DNA of 64,000 nt from an uncultured Acidobacteriia bacterium (GCA_903851195.1 CAINNJ010000051.1:1-64000), one strand, 5' to 3'; positions 34,739 through 43,632 are shown, numbered from the stretch's first letter. Notes: a model not told the origin generated them from the letters alone. A program made the numbers and translations.

Positions 34739-35913
34739 GTCCGGGCGTTTATGTCGAAGAAGTCTCCACCGGCGCGCGACCGATTGAATCGGTGCCCACC
34801 AGCATCGCGGCATTTGTCGGCCAGGCGCCGGACCCCGAAGCGCGGGTGAATCAGGCGTGGGCCGTGAATAACTGGTCGCAGTTCAAGCGCGAGTATGTTC
34901 GCGACAGTCCGCGCAGCACGCACTTATCCCAGGCGGTGTTCGGTTTCTTTGAGAACGGCGGACACCGGTGTTACATCGTTAATACCGGGGCCGAGGGAGC
35001 GATCGTCGGCGATAACAAGGGGCGCAAGGGTCTCGACTTACTCGAGACCGTGGACGAGGTCGCCATTGTCGCCGCGCCTGGCATGACCGACCCGGAATCG
35101 TATGAAGCGCTGCTTTCTCATTGCGAGAAACTGGGTGATCGCTTCGCGATTTGTGACTCTCCGGAGAATGTCCCCGACGTGGAGGCGATGACGAAAGTCG
35201 CCACCGCGCCGATACCCGGGCAACCCGCCGCGCCCGCCGGCGAGACCCGCGGTCTGCGGCCGCGCGTGTCCAACTACGGCGCGTGTTACTATCCCTGGAT
35301 CACGGTGCGGGACGCGCTGACGGGCGCGCTGATCAATACCTGCCCTTCGGGTTACATGGCGGGTATCTACGCGCGTTCCGATGCCACGCGGGGCGTCGCC
35401 AAAGCCCCCGCGAACGAGGTGGTCCGGGGGGCGCTCAACGCGCTGCCGATTACGCGCGAAGAACAGGCGCTGCTCAACAGCAACGGCGTGAACTGTATCC
35501 GTTTCTTCAACCGGCAGGGCATTCTGGTCTGGGGCGCGCGAACGCTGGCGGATGCGGGCGAGTGGCGCTACGTGAGTGTCCGGCGGCTCTTCAATCAGGT
35601 GGAGGAGTCGATTGCGAACAGCACGCGCTGGGTGGTGTTCGAGCCGAACGACCGCACGCTCTGGAAATCGATTCGCCGCGATATTACTGCATTTTTGACT
35701 TTATTCTGGCGGGACGGCGCGCTGATGGGGCGCTCTCCGGCGGAGGCCTTCTTCGTGAAATGCGATGAAGAGACCAACACGCCGGAGGTGATTGACGCGG
35801 GCATGGTGGTGGCGGTGATCGGCCTGGCGCCCGTGAAGCCCGCTGAATTTGTGATTTTCCGGATCGGCCAGGGTCTGGGCAAGACGGAAGTTCAATCGGG
35901 AGGTGGCGCCTGA
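34723..35913 (+). CDS. Contractile tail sheath protein
   Basis: A 396-residue phage-tail-sheath family protein. The N-terminus YLSPGVYVEEVSTGARPIE and the insert IAAFVGQAP are typical. The C-terminal domain contains the sheath handshake region (FFVKCDEETNTPEVIDAGM, IGLAPVKPAEFVIFRIGQG). It would polymerise around the tube and contract to drive it through a target membrane. It is the only sheath paralogue here, whereas many extracellular CIS have two or three. GGAGG lies 10 bases before the ATG. The stop shares one base with the tube gene start (TGATG). Confidence 0.95.
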   Translation: MPTYLSPGVYVEEVSTGARPIESVPTSIAAFVGQAPDPEARVNQAWAVNNWSQFKREYVRDSPRSTHLSQAVFGFFENGGHRCYIVNTGAEGAIVGDNKGRKGLDLLETVDEVAIVAAPGMTDPESYEALLSHCEKLGDRFAICDSPENVPDVEAMTKVATAPIPGQPAAPAGETRGLRPRVSNYGACYYPWITVRDALTGALINTCPSGYMAGIYARSDATRGVAKAPANEVVRGALNALPITREEQALLNSNGVNCIRFFNRQGILVWGARTLADAGEWRYVSVRRLFNQVEESIANSTRWVVFEPNDRTLWKSIRRDITAFLTLFWRDGALMGRSPAEAFFVKCDEETNTPEVIDAGMVVAVIGLAPVKPAEFVIFRIGQGLGKTEVQSGGGA

Positions 35914-36395
35914 TGCCTGAAGCCGCGGAGAGCGCGCCGGAAGCTCCGGAATCGGGAGCCCAGCCGGGCGTATTTAACGATCCCTATCGGGTTTATAACT
36001 TTAAGCTCCTGATTCAGGGAGTCGCGGAAGCGCATTTCACCGCCTGCAGCAATATCGCTATTCGCATCCATTCGATTCCGTATCGCGAGGGCGGTCTGCA
36101 GCAGGTGGTCCACCAGATTCCCGGCCGCGTGGAATACGCGGACGTCGAGTTGCGGTACGGCCTGACTTCGTCCTCCGAACTGTGGCGCTGGTTCATGTGC
36201 GCGGTGGAGGGCAAGGTGGAACGGAAGCACGTTTCCATCGCGATGCTGAATTCGGAGGGCACCCAGGAAATGATGCGCTGGGACCTGGTGAATGCGTGGC
36301 CGCGGGAGTGGCGTGGCGCGCACCTCGATGCCATGGGGAAAGACGTGGCGGTCGAGACGCTGGTGTTGTGTTTCGAAACGCTGAATCGAGGCTGA
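35913..36395 (+). CDS. Tail tube protein (T4 gp19 / Hcp-like family)
   Basis: A 160-residue phage-tail-tube family protein (DPYRVYNFKLLIQGVAEAHF, GRVEYADVELRYGL, WRWFMCAVEGKVERKHVSI, NAWPREWRGAHLDAMGKDVA). Such proteins stack into the rigid inner tube that is propelled out of the sheath. The first ~20 residues are acidic, Pro/Ala-rich and probably disordered. Only one tube paralogue is present, where Pvc-type systems have two, so the same subunit may form both the tube and its first ring. It is coupled to the sheath gene by a one-base overlap. Confidence 0.93.
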   Translation: MPEAAESAPEAPESGAQPGVFNDPYRVYNFKLLIQGVAEAHFTACSNIAIRIHSIPYREGGLQQVVHQIPGRVEYADVELRYGLTSSSELWRWFMCAVEGKVERKHVSIAMLNSEGTQEMMRWDLVNAWPREWRGAHLDAMGKDVAVETLVLCFETLNRG

Positions 36396-36399
36396 TCCG

Positions 36400-37413
36400 T
36401 TGCCGGTCAGGTCCATCACCCGGGAGCTGTTCGCCGCGGTTGCTCGCGGGGTTGCCCGAACGCTGCGGGGCTGGGCGGAAGCTTTGGCGCCCCTGCAGCC
36501 GGCAAGGCCGCAGGGAGGGCCGCCGAGTGAAGCGCCGCGACACGCGCCGGTTCCCGTTCCCGCGCCACCACCGAGGATCGTGATGCTGCCGCCCGACGCG
36601 CCAAATTCCCTCCCCGCGGCGGCGCCGACGGCTCCACCTCCACCACACTGGCAGGCGCGCGCCGACATGAGCCCGCCGGCGCACTGGGTGGAACTGGTTC
36701 GGCAGCGTGCCCCGCAACTGCTGGACAGTCCGCAGTATACAAGCGGTCTGGTGCCGCCGAAGCCGCAGGTCAGCAGGTGGCAGGGGGACGCGGGGCAGCG
36801 CACGCCGGAACCGCTCCCGTCGTTCCCGCCCGCGGCGAGTCAAGCAGGACCACCCGCGCGTCCAGCCCCCGTGGTGGTCCGAACAATCAGCGAGAGTCCG
36901 GCGGGCACCTTCCGTCCCTCGGCGTCGCGTGGGAACGCCCGACGCTCACCGCACTTCCGAGTGCGGATCACGCGGCCTGACGCGGGTGGAGTTTCGTTTC
37001 CTGAAGTTCGTCCCGCGAATCCCGGGAATGCCTCGTGGCCAGACCGAGACGCCAGTGCGACCGTGCCGACGACATCGCCTGCCGTGCAATCCCCGGCCGC
37101 TCAGCCCGCATCACGCCGCGTCGTCTGGCACGATCGCAAAGGCGTTGCTTCGGAACCAGTGGGCTACCGGGAATCGATGCCGTCGCCATCGCCTGCAACG
37201 GATTGGCCTGTGCCGGCCGAACCGGTCCGGGCCGCGCTTCCGGAAAGATCCCCGGCCGAAGCTCCACGCACGGCTGCACTGCAGTGGAGTCCCGCCGCCG
37301 AAAACGTCTGGCCGGAGTTGCCCCCTGCAACAGAAACAGCCCCCGACACGCGCCGGCTTCTGGCCGCGTTGCGCCATGAGTCGGAACTGATCCGCGAACA
37401 GCAAGGGCTCTGA
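36400..37413 (+). CDS. Proline-rich disordered protein of the CIS operon
   Basis: A 337-residue protein from a TTG four bases after the tube stop. The first ~25 residues are a basic helix (SITRELFAAVARGVARTLRG). The middle is almost entirely low-complexity Pro/Ala/Ser/Arg. The last ~35 residues are a compact helical tail (TRRLLAALRHESELIREQQ) preceded by WPELP. There is no family I recognise. Its slot, between the tube and the LysM adaptor, is occupied in other CIS by a small protein (Pvc6) or by assembly factors. An extended disordered chain bounded by helices could act as a length ruler, cargo carrier or lumen filler; this is speculative. It ends in a one-base overlap with the next gene. 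Confidence 0.7.
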   Translation: MPVRSITRELFAAVARGVARTLRGWAEALAPLQPARPQGGPPSEAPRHAPVPVPAPPPRIVMLPPDAPNSLPAAAPTAPPPPHWQARADMSPPAHWVELVRQRAPQLLDSPQYTSGLVPPKPQVSRWQGDAGQRTPEPLPSFPPAASQAGPPARPAPVVVRTISESPAGTFRPSASRGNARRSPHFRVRITRPDAGGVSFPEVRPANPGNASWPDRDASATVPTTSPAVQSPAAQPASRRVVWHDRKGVASEPVGYRESMPSPSPATDWPVPAEPVRAALPERSPAEAPRTAALQWSPAAENVWPELPPATETAPDTRRLLAALRHESELIREQQGL

Positions 37414-38180
37414 TGGAACGGGCAGCGTTTCTCCTCGAAGACACCGGTGAGCGCATCAGTTGCATGCTGAATCCCGACAGCGTGACCATGCGACGTGTTG
37501 CGGGAATCCGGACCCGCGAGTCCGCGAGCGGCCCGCTCACCGCGTCGGGTCTTGCGGACGACCCGCTGCTCTTTACCGGCGGCGGCAGCACGGAACTGAG
37601 CATGGATCTGCTGTTCGACATCTCGCTGGCCGGCACCTCGCTCGAAACCGACGACGTGCGGGAGTTGACCAAAGCGCTCTGGTCGCTGGCGGAGAATGCC
37701 ACGGGCGATGACGAGATTTACGGCAGCCCGCGCACGGTGCGGTTCGTGTGGGGCAAATACTGGAACATCCCGGGCGTCGTCGCGTCGGTGGCCGAGCGGC
37801 TGGAGTTCTTCACGGAGAGCGGTGCGCCGCGCCGTTCCTGGCTGCGGCTTCGGATGCTGCGAATGCCCGAATCGCTGCCTGGCGACACTGCCGCGGCGCC
37901 CGTCGTCGAGATGCCGCTGTTCACGGACCTGACCGATCTCGACATTCCGCCCGAAGCCATGATCGTCCACGAAACCTCCGGCAGCGCGCCCGATAGTTCC
38001 GGCGAGGACCCGGACGGTTTCCCCGGCGAGCGGCCGGACGAGCTTTCGCATCGCTATCTGGGCGATGCGTCCGCGTGGCGCTGGGTGGTGGCGCCGAGCG
38101 GTATCGACGATCCGCTGCATGTTCCGCCGGGCACCACGCTGCGCATCCCGCCGCCGGGCGCGATTCGGGAGACCGCATGA
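37413..38180 (+). CDS. CIS tube-baseplate adaptor with LysM-like C-terminus (Pvc7-like)
   Basis: A 255-residue protein. The N-terminal ~160 residues have the CIS-adaptor fold signature (FLLEDTGERISCMLNPDSV, GGGSTELSMDLLFDISLAGT, VRFVWGKYWNIPGVVASV). The end (SHRYLGDASAWRWVVAPSG, LHVPPGTTLRIPPP) is a LysM-like motif as found in Afp7/Pvc7 and phage baseplate hub adaptors. It joins the tube to the spike complex. The stop overlaps the start of the spike gene as ATGA. Confidence 0.88.
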   Translation: MERAAFLLEDTGERISCMLNPDSVTMRRVAGIRTRESASGPLTASGLADDPLLFTGGGSTELSMDLLFDISLAGTSLETDDVRELTKALWSLAENATGDDEIYGSPRTVRFVWGKYWNIPGVVASVAERLEFFTESGAPRRSWLRLRMLRMPESLPGDTAAAPVVEMPLFTDLTDLDIPPEAMIVHETSGSAPDSSGEDPDGFPGERPDELSHRYLGDASAWRWVVAPSGIDDPLHVPPGTTLRIPPPGAIRETA

Positions 38181-39691
38181 ATCCCCTCTCGGCATTGCCG
38201 CCGCTTCGCTTGACCGTGAACGCGAGTTCGGTTTCAACCGTAACCATGCAGGCGCTGCTGGAGGTGCAGGTGCGCCAGGCTCTTTCCGCGCCGTCGCTCT
38301 GTGAACTCGTGTTCGCGGGGCCGGCCGCGAAACTGCGTTCGGATCAGCTGCTGCCCGGCTCTTCGCTGACTCTGGATACGGGCGAAGGCGAGCCGCTCTT
38401 TACGGGACAGATCACCGCCCTCGATTACATCTACGCGCCGGATTCCGGGCAGCAACTGCGCGTGCGTGCCTACGATGCGTTGCACAGTCTTCGTAAGCGG
38501 CAGCCGGTTCGCGTGCATGTGGAAGTGACGCTGGCGGACCTCGCGCGCGAACTGACCGCGGATCTTGGCGTGGAAGTGCGGCAAGAGCAGGCGTCGCCAC
38601 TCTGGAAGCGGGTGTTCCAGCATCGGCAGTCCGATCTGGAACTGCTGGTGGATCTGGCCGGACGTTGCGGCCAGTATCTGGCGCTGCGCGGGGAGACGCT
38701 GCATCTGCTGACGCTGGAGGGCAGCGGCGATGCCGTGAGTCTGAAGCTCGGGGACTCCTTGTTCGAAGCCCGCGTGGAGGTCTCCGGGGAGCCGGCCTGC
38801 AGTTCCGTGATGGCGTCCGGCTGGAGCGCTACGCGGCTGGAAGGCTTCCGCGGTCTGGCGCTCGATCCGCGTCTGGGGCGCGACCCGCGGGGCGCGGTGC
38901 CGCCGCAGGATCTGGGCTCCGATGGCGCGCGCACGCTGACCGACGAAGGCGCGCAGGATAACGACCACGCGCTCGGGCTCGCGCAGGCGGAACTGGATCT
39001 GCGCTGCGCGCGGGAAGTCTCGCTGTGGGGTATCGCGGAAGGCAACTCGCTGCTTCGTCCCGGCGTTCCCGTCGAGGTCGCAGGGCTCGACGCCCAACTG
39101 CCGGACCGCTATGTGCTTGCGTCCGTGCTCCACACCATCGACCGCCGCAAAGGCTATGTCTCGGAGTTCTCCACGCTGCCGCCGGCGCCGCGCGTTCGGG
39201 CCAAGGCGGCGATGGCATCCCCCGGCGTGGTGTCGCGCGTGGACGATCCCGAGGGCCTTGGCCGCGTGAAAGTGAAACTCACCAGCTACGAAAATCTGGA
39301 GACCGACTGGATGGGCGTGCTGAGTCCGGGAGCCGGCGGCAAGAAGGGCTTCATCATGATTCCGGATGTGAACGACCAGGTGCTGGTGCTGTTCGCTCAT
39401 GAGGATCCCGGGCAGGGCGTGGTGCTGGGCGGGATGTTCGGCGTGAATGCGCCGCCGGACGCAGGCGTGGAAGGCGGGGCGGTCCGGCGGTTCACGCTGC
39501 TGACGCCGGGCGGGCAGCGCATTCGTCTCGACGACGGCCGCAACGCCATCCATATCGAGGACAGCACGGGGAGCTATATGGAGTTCTCGCCGGAGCAGGT
39601 GCGGCTGCACTGCAAGGTCGGCATGACGCTGGAAGCGCCTGGGCTTCCGATTGTGATCCAGGGCAAATCGATCGATTTCAAAGAGGCCTGA
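38177..39691 (+). CDS. VgrG-like spike protein (Pvc8-like)
   Basis: A 504-residue spike protein from an ATG overlapping the previous stop as ATGA; a longer frame begins at 38075 inside the adaptor gene and was rejected. Residues 1-~345 form the phage-late-control/gp27-like body (YIYAPDSGQQLRVRAYDALH, WKRVFQHRQSDLELLVDLAG). Residues ~365-445 are an OB-type gp5 domain (ASPGVVSRVDDPEGLGRVKV, KKGFIMIPDVNDQVLVLFAH, PGQGVVLGGMFG). The C-terminal stretch is a short beta-prism (IRLDDGRNAIHIEDSTGSYM). It forms the trimeric central spike that pierces the target membrane, with a PAAR-like cap encoded next. Confidence 0.92.
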   Translation: MNPLSALPPLRLTVNASSVSTVTMQALLEVQVRQALSAPSLCELVFAGPAAKLRSDQLLPGSSLTLDTGEGEPLFTGQITALDYIYAPDSGQQLRVRAYDALHSLRKRQPVRVHVEVTLADLARELTADLGVEVRQEQASPLWKRVFQHRQSDLELLVDLAGRCGQYLALRGETLHLLTLEGSGDAVSLKLGDSLFEARVEVSGEPACSSVMASGWSATRLEGFRGLALDPRLGRDPRGAVPPQDLGSDGARTLTDEGAQDNDHALGLAQAELDLRCAREVSLWGIAEGNSLLRPGVPVEVAGLDAQLPDRYVLASVLHTIDRRKGYVSEFSTLPPAPRVRAKAAMASPGVVSRVDDPEGLGRVKVKLTSYENLETDWMGVLSPGAGGKKGFIMIPDVNDQVLVLFAHEDPGQGVVLGGMFGVNAPPDAGVEGGAVRRFTLLTPGGQRIRLDDGRNAIHIEDSTGSYMEFSPEQVRLHCKVGMTLEAPGLPIVIQGKSIDFKEA

Positions 39692-40032
39692 TGCTGCTGC
39701 TCACCAATGACGCGGCCCTCGTCTGCATGCATGTCATGGGCAAGGTGGAGAACAAGCCGAGCCAGTCTTTCGTGACCATCGCGGGAGTGCGCGTGCTGGT
39801 GGAAAACGATCCGGAAGGCAGAACCATCGGCGGCTGCCCGAATGTCGGCGCCGTCATCAAGCCCTGCACCACGACGCTGAAGGTTTCCGATGGCTACTCG
39901 GGTCTGGTGCGGATCGGAGGACGGCGGGCCTGCCTCGATACGGTGACGGGCCTCACGGACGGAACACCGCCGGGAGTGGTGAAGTACCGCGTGGCGTCGC
40001 CCGGCCAGAAATTCGTGCGGGGGAGCCGGTGA
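39691..40032 (+). CDS. PAAR-like spike tip protein
   Basis: A 113-residue protein rich in Cys and Gly (GGCPNVGAVIKPCTT, GRRACLDTVTGLTDG), fitting the PAAR-like/DUF4280 proteins that cap CIS spikes with a metal-stabilised beta cone. Exact metal ligands cannot be set from sequence alone, because the classical three-His pattern is not plain. It starts within the spike stop (TGATG) and its own stop overlaps the gp25 start as GTGA, so it is part of the same translational chain. Confidence 0.82.
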   Translation: MLLLTNDAALVCMHVMGKVENKPSQSFVTIAGVRVLVENDPEGRTIGGCPNVGAVIKPCTTTLKVSDGYSGLVRIGGRRACLDTVTGLTDGTPPGVVKYRVASPGQKFVRGSR

Positions 40033-40472
40033 GCGTCGCGCAGTATCGCGCCTGGCGTTTCGTGCATCCGGATCTGGATGCGCCGGACGAATTCGCCGGT
40101 CTCCAAATCGGCCATACGGGCGCCATCGACATGGTGGAGGAGAACGCGTCGGTCCGCCAGGCGATTCTGATTCTTCTCACCACCGCGCCTGGGGAACGCG
40201 TGATGCTTCCCGAGTACGGCTGCGATCTGCAGAAACTGATGTTCTCGCCGAACGATGAGACCACGGCGGGAATGGCGATTCATTTCGTGCGTCAGGCACT
40301 GCTGCGCTGGGAGCCGCGGATTCAGATTATGCGGCTGGATGCGGCCGCGAATCCGGGCGAGCCCGCGCGCCTCGAAATTCTGCTGGAATACCGCGTGCGG
40401 AGAACGCGCAAGACAGATGAACTCGGCCTGTCCGTAAATCTTTCCGGCGATCTGACGGGGGACCTGCAATAG
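40029..40472 (+). CDS. gp25/GPW-family baseplate wedge protein (Pvc9-like)
   Basis: A 147-residue protein with the gp25-like lysozyme-fold wedge pattern (VEENASVRQAILILLTTAPG, ERVMLPEYGCDLQKLMFSP, IHFVRQALLRWEPRIQI). The family's conserved EPR-type motif is present. gp25 proteins form the core bundle of the baseplate and nucleate sheath assembly. It starts at GTG overlapping the previous stop, and the next gene's ATG follows its stop immediately. Confidence 0.92.
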   Translation: MSVAQYRAWRFVHPDLDAPDEFAGLQIGHTGAIDMVEENASVRQAILILLTTAPGERVMLPEYGCDLQKLMFSPNDETTAGMAIHFVRQALLRWEPRIQIMRLDAAANPGEPARLEILLEYRVRRTRKTDELGLSVNLSGDLTGDLQ

Positions 40473-43058
40473 ATGCCGATTGTGTCTCCCAATCTGGACG
40501 ACCGCACTTTCCGGCAACTGATGGAGGAGGTGCGCAACCGCGCGGCGGCCGTGTGTCCGACGTGGACCGACATGTCGCCAGGCGACCCCGGCACGGTGCT
40601 GCTGGAACTGTTTGCTTACCTGACGGAGATCATGCTGTACCGTCTCAATCGCATACCGGTGAAAGCCTATGCCGAGTTCCTGCGTTTAATCGGCGTCACC
40701 ATGTTTCCGCCCTCGGCCGCGACGGTCAATCTGGTTTTTCGCCGCACCAGCGCCGGTGGCGCGCGCATCGAGATTCCGCGAAATACGCGGGTGAGCGTGG
40801 GCCGACCGTCGTCGGGCACTGCGGCGCCGGTCTTCTATACGTCGCGCGCCGTTACCCTGGAGGCCGGGCAGCAGCAGGTGGAGGTTCTGGCGCAGAACAG
40901 CGAACCGGTGGAAGGGGAACTGGCGGGCAAGGGCACGGGGCTGCCGGGGCTGTGGGTCACGGCGGCGCGTCCGCCGATTGTTGCGCCGGCGACGGATGAA
41001 CCGGGGCTGGTGGTGGGCGTGGAAGAGGCGGGCGCGGAACTCGACGACCGCGCGCCGGCGGTTTCCTTCGGCGGCAAAGCGTACCGGATCTGGAACGAAG
41101 TGGAGCACTTCACGAATCTGACGGGCGACCGCCGCGTGTACACGGTGGACCGGGTCAGCGGCACCATCACGTTCGCGTCCGCCATTTTCGGCGAGAGCCC
41201 GTCGGGCGGTCTGGCGGCCACGGCGGAACTGCTGGCCGAAGTGCCCGCGAAGGACCGGGAGATCCGGCTTTGGTATCGCACGCAGGGCGGGCCTTCGGGC
41301 AACGTGGCGGCGAATACGCTGACGGTGCTGAAGACGCCTGTCGCGGGAGTGGAAGTAAATAACCCGGCGCCCGCTACGGGCGGGCGGCCCGCGGAGACGC
41401 TGGAAAACGCACTGGCGCGCGGGCCGCTGAACCTGCACGCGCCGCAACGCGCGGTGACGGCGTCGGACTACGAAGGAGTTGCCCTGCGCAGTTCCGGCGC
41501 GATCGCGCGGGCGCGCGCCTTCACCACGGCGGCTCTGTGGGTGCATGCCGCGCCGGGCACCGTGGAGGTGCTGCTGGTGCCGTATATTCCCGAGAACGTG
41601 CGTCCGGACGACCGCATCTCCGCCGCGACGCTGCAGGAGTATGCGACGGAGACCGCGCGCAGCCAGGTGCAGTCCGCGCTCGATGCGCGCCTGCCGCTGG
41701 CCACGGCGTGCCGGGTCGGGTGGGCGCGCATGAAGTCGGTCAAGGTGACGGGGCGGGTGGTGGCGCGGCGTGAGGAAGATCTGCCGTCGCTCCGCGGGCG
41801 CGTGTTGCGGCGGCTCTATCAGACCATCAGTCCGCTGCCGAGCGCGGTGCATCCGACGGGCTGGCGGTTCGGCCAGGCGCTGCGGGCGTTTCATGTGTAC
41901 GACATCGTCATGCCGGAAGCCGGGGTCAGCTATCTGGATCACGTGACGCTGCAGGTGGAGGATGTGCCGGAGAAGGATGTCACCTCGCTCGCGGCGGATC
42001 TCTTTCAGCCATCCACCTGGTATGCGGGCAGCGGTTCCACTCTTTACAGAACGCTCGACGACGGGGATGGCTGGGAGCCGGCAAAGAAGTTCGGGGATGA
42101 GAGCGTCCGGTGCGTGCGTGTCCACCGGCGCATTCCTGGCCTGGTGGCGGTTTCCACGAAGTTGACTTCCGGCGCTTCCCGCATTTATATTTCGCGCGAC
42201 TGCGGCGAGAGTTGGGCGGTGGCGGCGGAGACCTCTTTCGAAGTGGAAGCGCTGGCGTGGACGATTCGCGACGGCGCACCGCTGCTCTTCCTCGCCACCG
42301 TGGTTGGCTTGTATCAACTTTCGCTCGACGCGGACGCGGTGCCGCTGCAGATTCTGCTCGATTCCGGCCCCGCCGATCGCGGTCTTTACGCCGTGGCGGC
42401 ACTCACGGATGTGCGCGGACAGGTCACGGTGGCGGTGGCGGCGCAGCGCACGGGCGGCGTGTTTATCTCGACGCAGGGCGGCAAGTCCGGCACGTTTCAG
42501 GACGTTGGTCTGCATGGGGAAGATGTGCGCGTGCTGGCCGTGCAGTACGACGGTCCGCGCTCGTTTCTCTGGGCCGGTGTTTCGGTCAGCGGCGCGGAGA
42601 CGGGCACGGGCTGCTACCGCGCGGAGCTGATGGAATCGAGGCTTTCGCCCGAAGGCTGGAAGCCGTTCGCGAAAGGCTGGAAAGGCGGCAGTTGCCGCGC
42701 GATCGCCTTCCAGGAACAACGGGTGCTCGCGGCATCCTTTCAGGCCGGCGTGTTGTGGCTGGATTCGGGTAAAGCCGATCCTTCGTGGGAAGCCCCGGAG
42801 ATTAACTGCCGCCTGCCGCAACGCGAACTGGGCCGTGTGTTTCAGAGGGTGGACGCGCTGGCGACGGATCCCGCGGGGAAAAGGCTCATGGCCGGAGGAC
42901 CGGTGGGAGTCTACCGCAGCGGCGACGGCGGCGTTTTTTACAATTGCTGCTCCTGTTCGGAATTTACTTCCAAAGTTACTTTGCCGGATACGTGGCTCTT
43001 CTGTTCCGGCGAGCACGAGATCGAAGTGGTGGGGGAAGATGAGACGAAACGAGATTGA
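40473..43058 (+). CDS. Baseplate J-like protein fused to a C-terminal beta-propeller
   Basis: An 861-residue protein. Residues 1-~500 are a baseplate-J/Pvc11-type wedge (TWTDMSPGDPGTVLLELFAYL, LYRLNRIPVKAYAEFLRLIG, GRPAETLENALARGPLNLHA, YVYD-like HVYDIVMPEAGVSYLD). From ~residue 505 to 830 a different fold follows, with BNR/sialidase or YCF48-type repeats (YAGSGSTLYRTLDDGDGWEP, RIYISRDCGESWAVA, GGVFISTQGGKSGTFQDVGL, GVYRSGDGGVFYN). The Asp-box-like S/T-x-D-x-G-x-x-W units form a propeller. The end has a Cys cluster (CCSCSEF). J-like proteins normally have no propeller, so this may be a built-in receptor- or glycan-binding module. Translation overlaps the next gene by 20 bases. Confidence 0.88.
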   Translation: MPIVSPNLDDRTFRQLMEEVRNRAAAVCPTWTDMSPGDPGTVLLELFAYLTEIMLYRLNRIPVKAYAEFLRLIGVTMFPPSAATVNLVFRRTSAGGARIEIPRNTRVSVGRPSSGTAAPVFYTSRAVTLEAGQQQVEVLAQNSEPVEGELAGKGTGLPGLWVTAARPPIVAPATDEPGLVVGVEEAGAELDDRAPAVSFGGKAYRIWNEVEHFTNLTGDRRVYTVDRVSGTITFASAIFGESPSGGLAATAELLAEVPAKDREIRLWYRTQGGPSGNVAANTLTVLKTPVAGVEVNNPAPATGGRPAETLENALARGPLNLHAPQRAVTASDYEGVALRSSGAIARARAFTTAALWVHAAPGTVEVLLVPYIPENVRPDDRISAATLQEYATETARSQVQSALDARLPLATACRVGWARMKSVKVTGRVVARREEDLPSLRGRVLRRLYQTISPLPSAVHPTGWRFGQALRAFHVYDIVMPEAGVSYLDHVTLQVEDVPEKDVTSLAADLFQPSTWYAGSGSTLYRTLDDGDGWEPAKKFGDESVRCVRVHRRIPGLVAVSTKLTSGASRIYISRDCGESWAVAAETSFEVEALAWTIRDGAPLLFLATVVGLYQLSLDADAVPLQILLDSGPADRGLYAVAALTDVRGQVTVAVAAQRTGGVFISTQGGKSGTFQDVGLHGEDVRVLAVQYDGPRSFLWAGVSVSGAETGTGCYRAELMESRLSPEGWKPFAKGWKGGSCRAIAFQEQRVLAASFQAGVLWLDSGKADPSWEAPEINCRLPQRELGRVFQRVDALATDPAGKRLMAGGPVGVYRSGDGGVFYNCCSCSEFTSKVTLPDTWLFCSGEHEIEVVGEDETKRD

Positions 43059-43632
43059 ACGGCTGCTCCCCTCCGTGTTTCGCCGCACCGTTGGCGATAA
43101 GACGCCGCTGGCCGCGCTGCTGGAAGTTATGGAGCACTTACACCGGCCGTCCGAGCAGGTGCTGACGCGGCTCGATTCCTTTTTCGATCCCCGGCGCGCG
43201 CCGGACGCGTTCGTGCCGTTTCTTGCCAGCTGGGTGGATCTGGAACGGATCTTCGAACAACCCGCTCATATTCTGGCCCGAAGCGCACAAAGCGCAGGGG
43301 GCGGGCAGACGACCGGGTCCGCCGCGTCGCCATTGAGCACCGGGATGGGCAGACTGCGGGAACTGACGGCGTCCGCGGCGTATCTGGCCAGCTGGCGCGG
43401 GACGAAATACGGGCTGCTGCGGTACCTGGAGATTGCCACCGGACACACGGAGTTCGAAATCGATGAAAACGTCGCGGACGCCGAGGGGCTGAAAAGACCG
43501 TTTCACATGAGGATCCGCGCCCCTGAAACGCTGCTCGCCCACCGCGCACTACTGATCAGGATCATCGAGGAAGAAAAGCCCGCTTACGTGACTTACTCAC
43601 TGGACTTCCTGCCGGGCACGGCGAAGTTATAA
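43039..43632 (+). CDS. Tail protein I-like baseplate wedge (Pvc12/gpI-like)
   Basis: A 198-residue protein from an ATG inside the previous gene, with GGGGGA before it; a longer frame starting at 42835 was rejected because it runs inside the J-like gene. It has the helical tail-protein-I pattern (LLPSVFRRTVGDKTPLAALLEVM, VPFLASWVDLERIF, ASWRGTKYGLLRYLEIATGH) and ends in a small beta domain (AYVTYSLDFLPGTAKL). P2 gpI-type proteins join the J wedge at the baseplate rim and often hold fibres. It is far shorter than Pvc12, and no tail-fibre gene follows. Last gene of the packed CIS operon. Confidence 0.82.
   Translation: MRRNEIERLLPSVFRRTVGDKTPLAALLEVMEHLHRPSEQVLTRLDSFFDPRRAPDAFVPFLASWVDLERIFEQPAHILARSAQSAGGGQTTGSAASPLSTGMGRLRELTASAAYLASWRGTKYGLLRYLEIATGHTEFEIDENVADAEGLKRPFHMRIRAPETLLAHRALLIRIIEEEKPAYVTYSLDFLPGTAKL

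Noticed and set aside
34034-43632. The idea that the CIS genes are a prophage or a type VI secretion system
   Set aside because: No integrase, capsid, portal, terminase or lysis genes, and no TssJ/L/M membrane complex or ClpV. The DUF4255, LysM adaptor and PAAR-like tip together fit the eCIS type.
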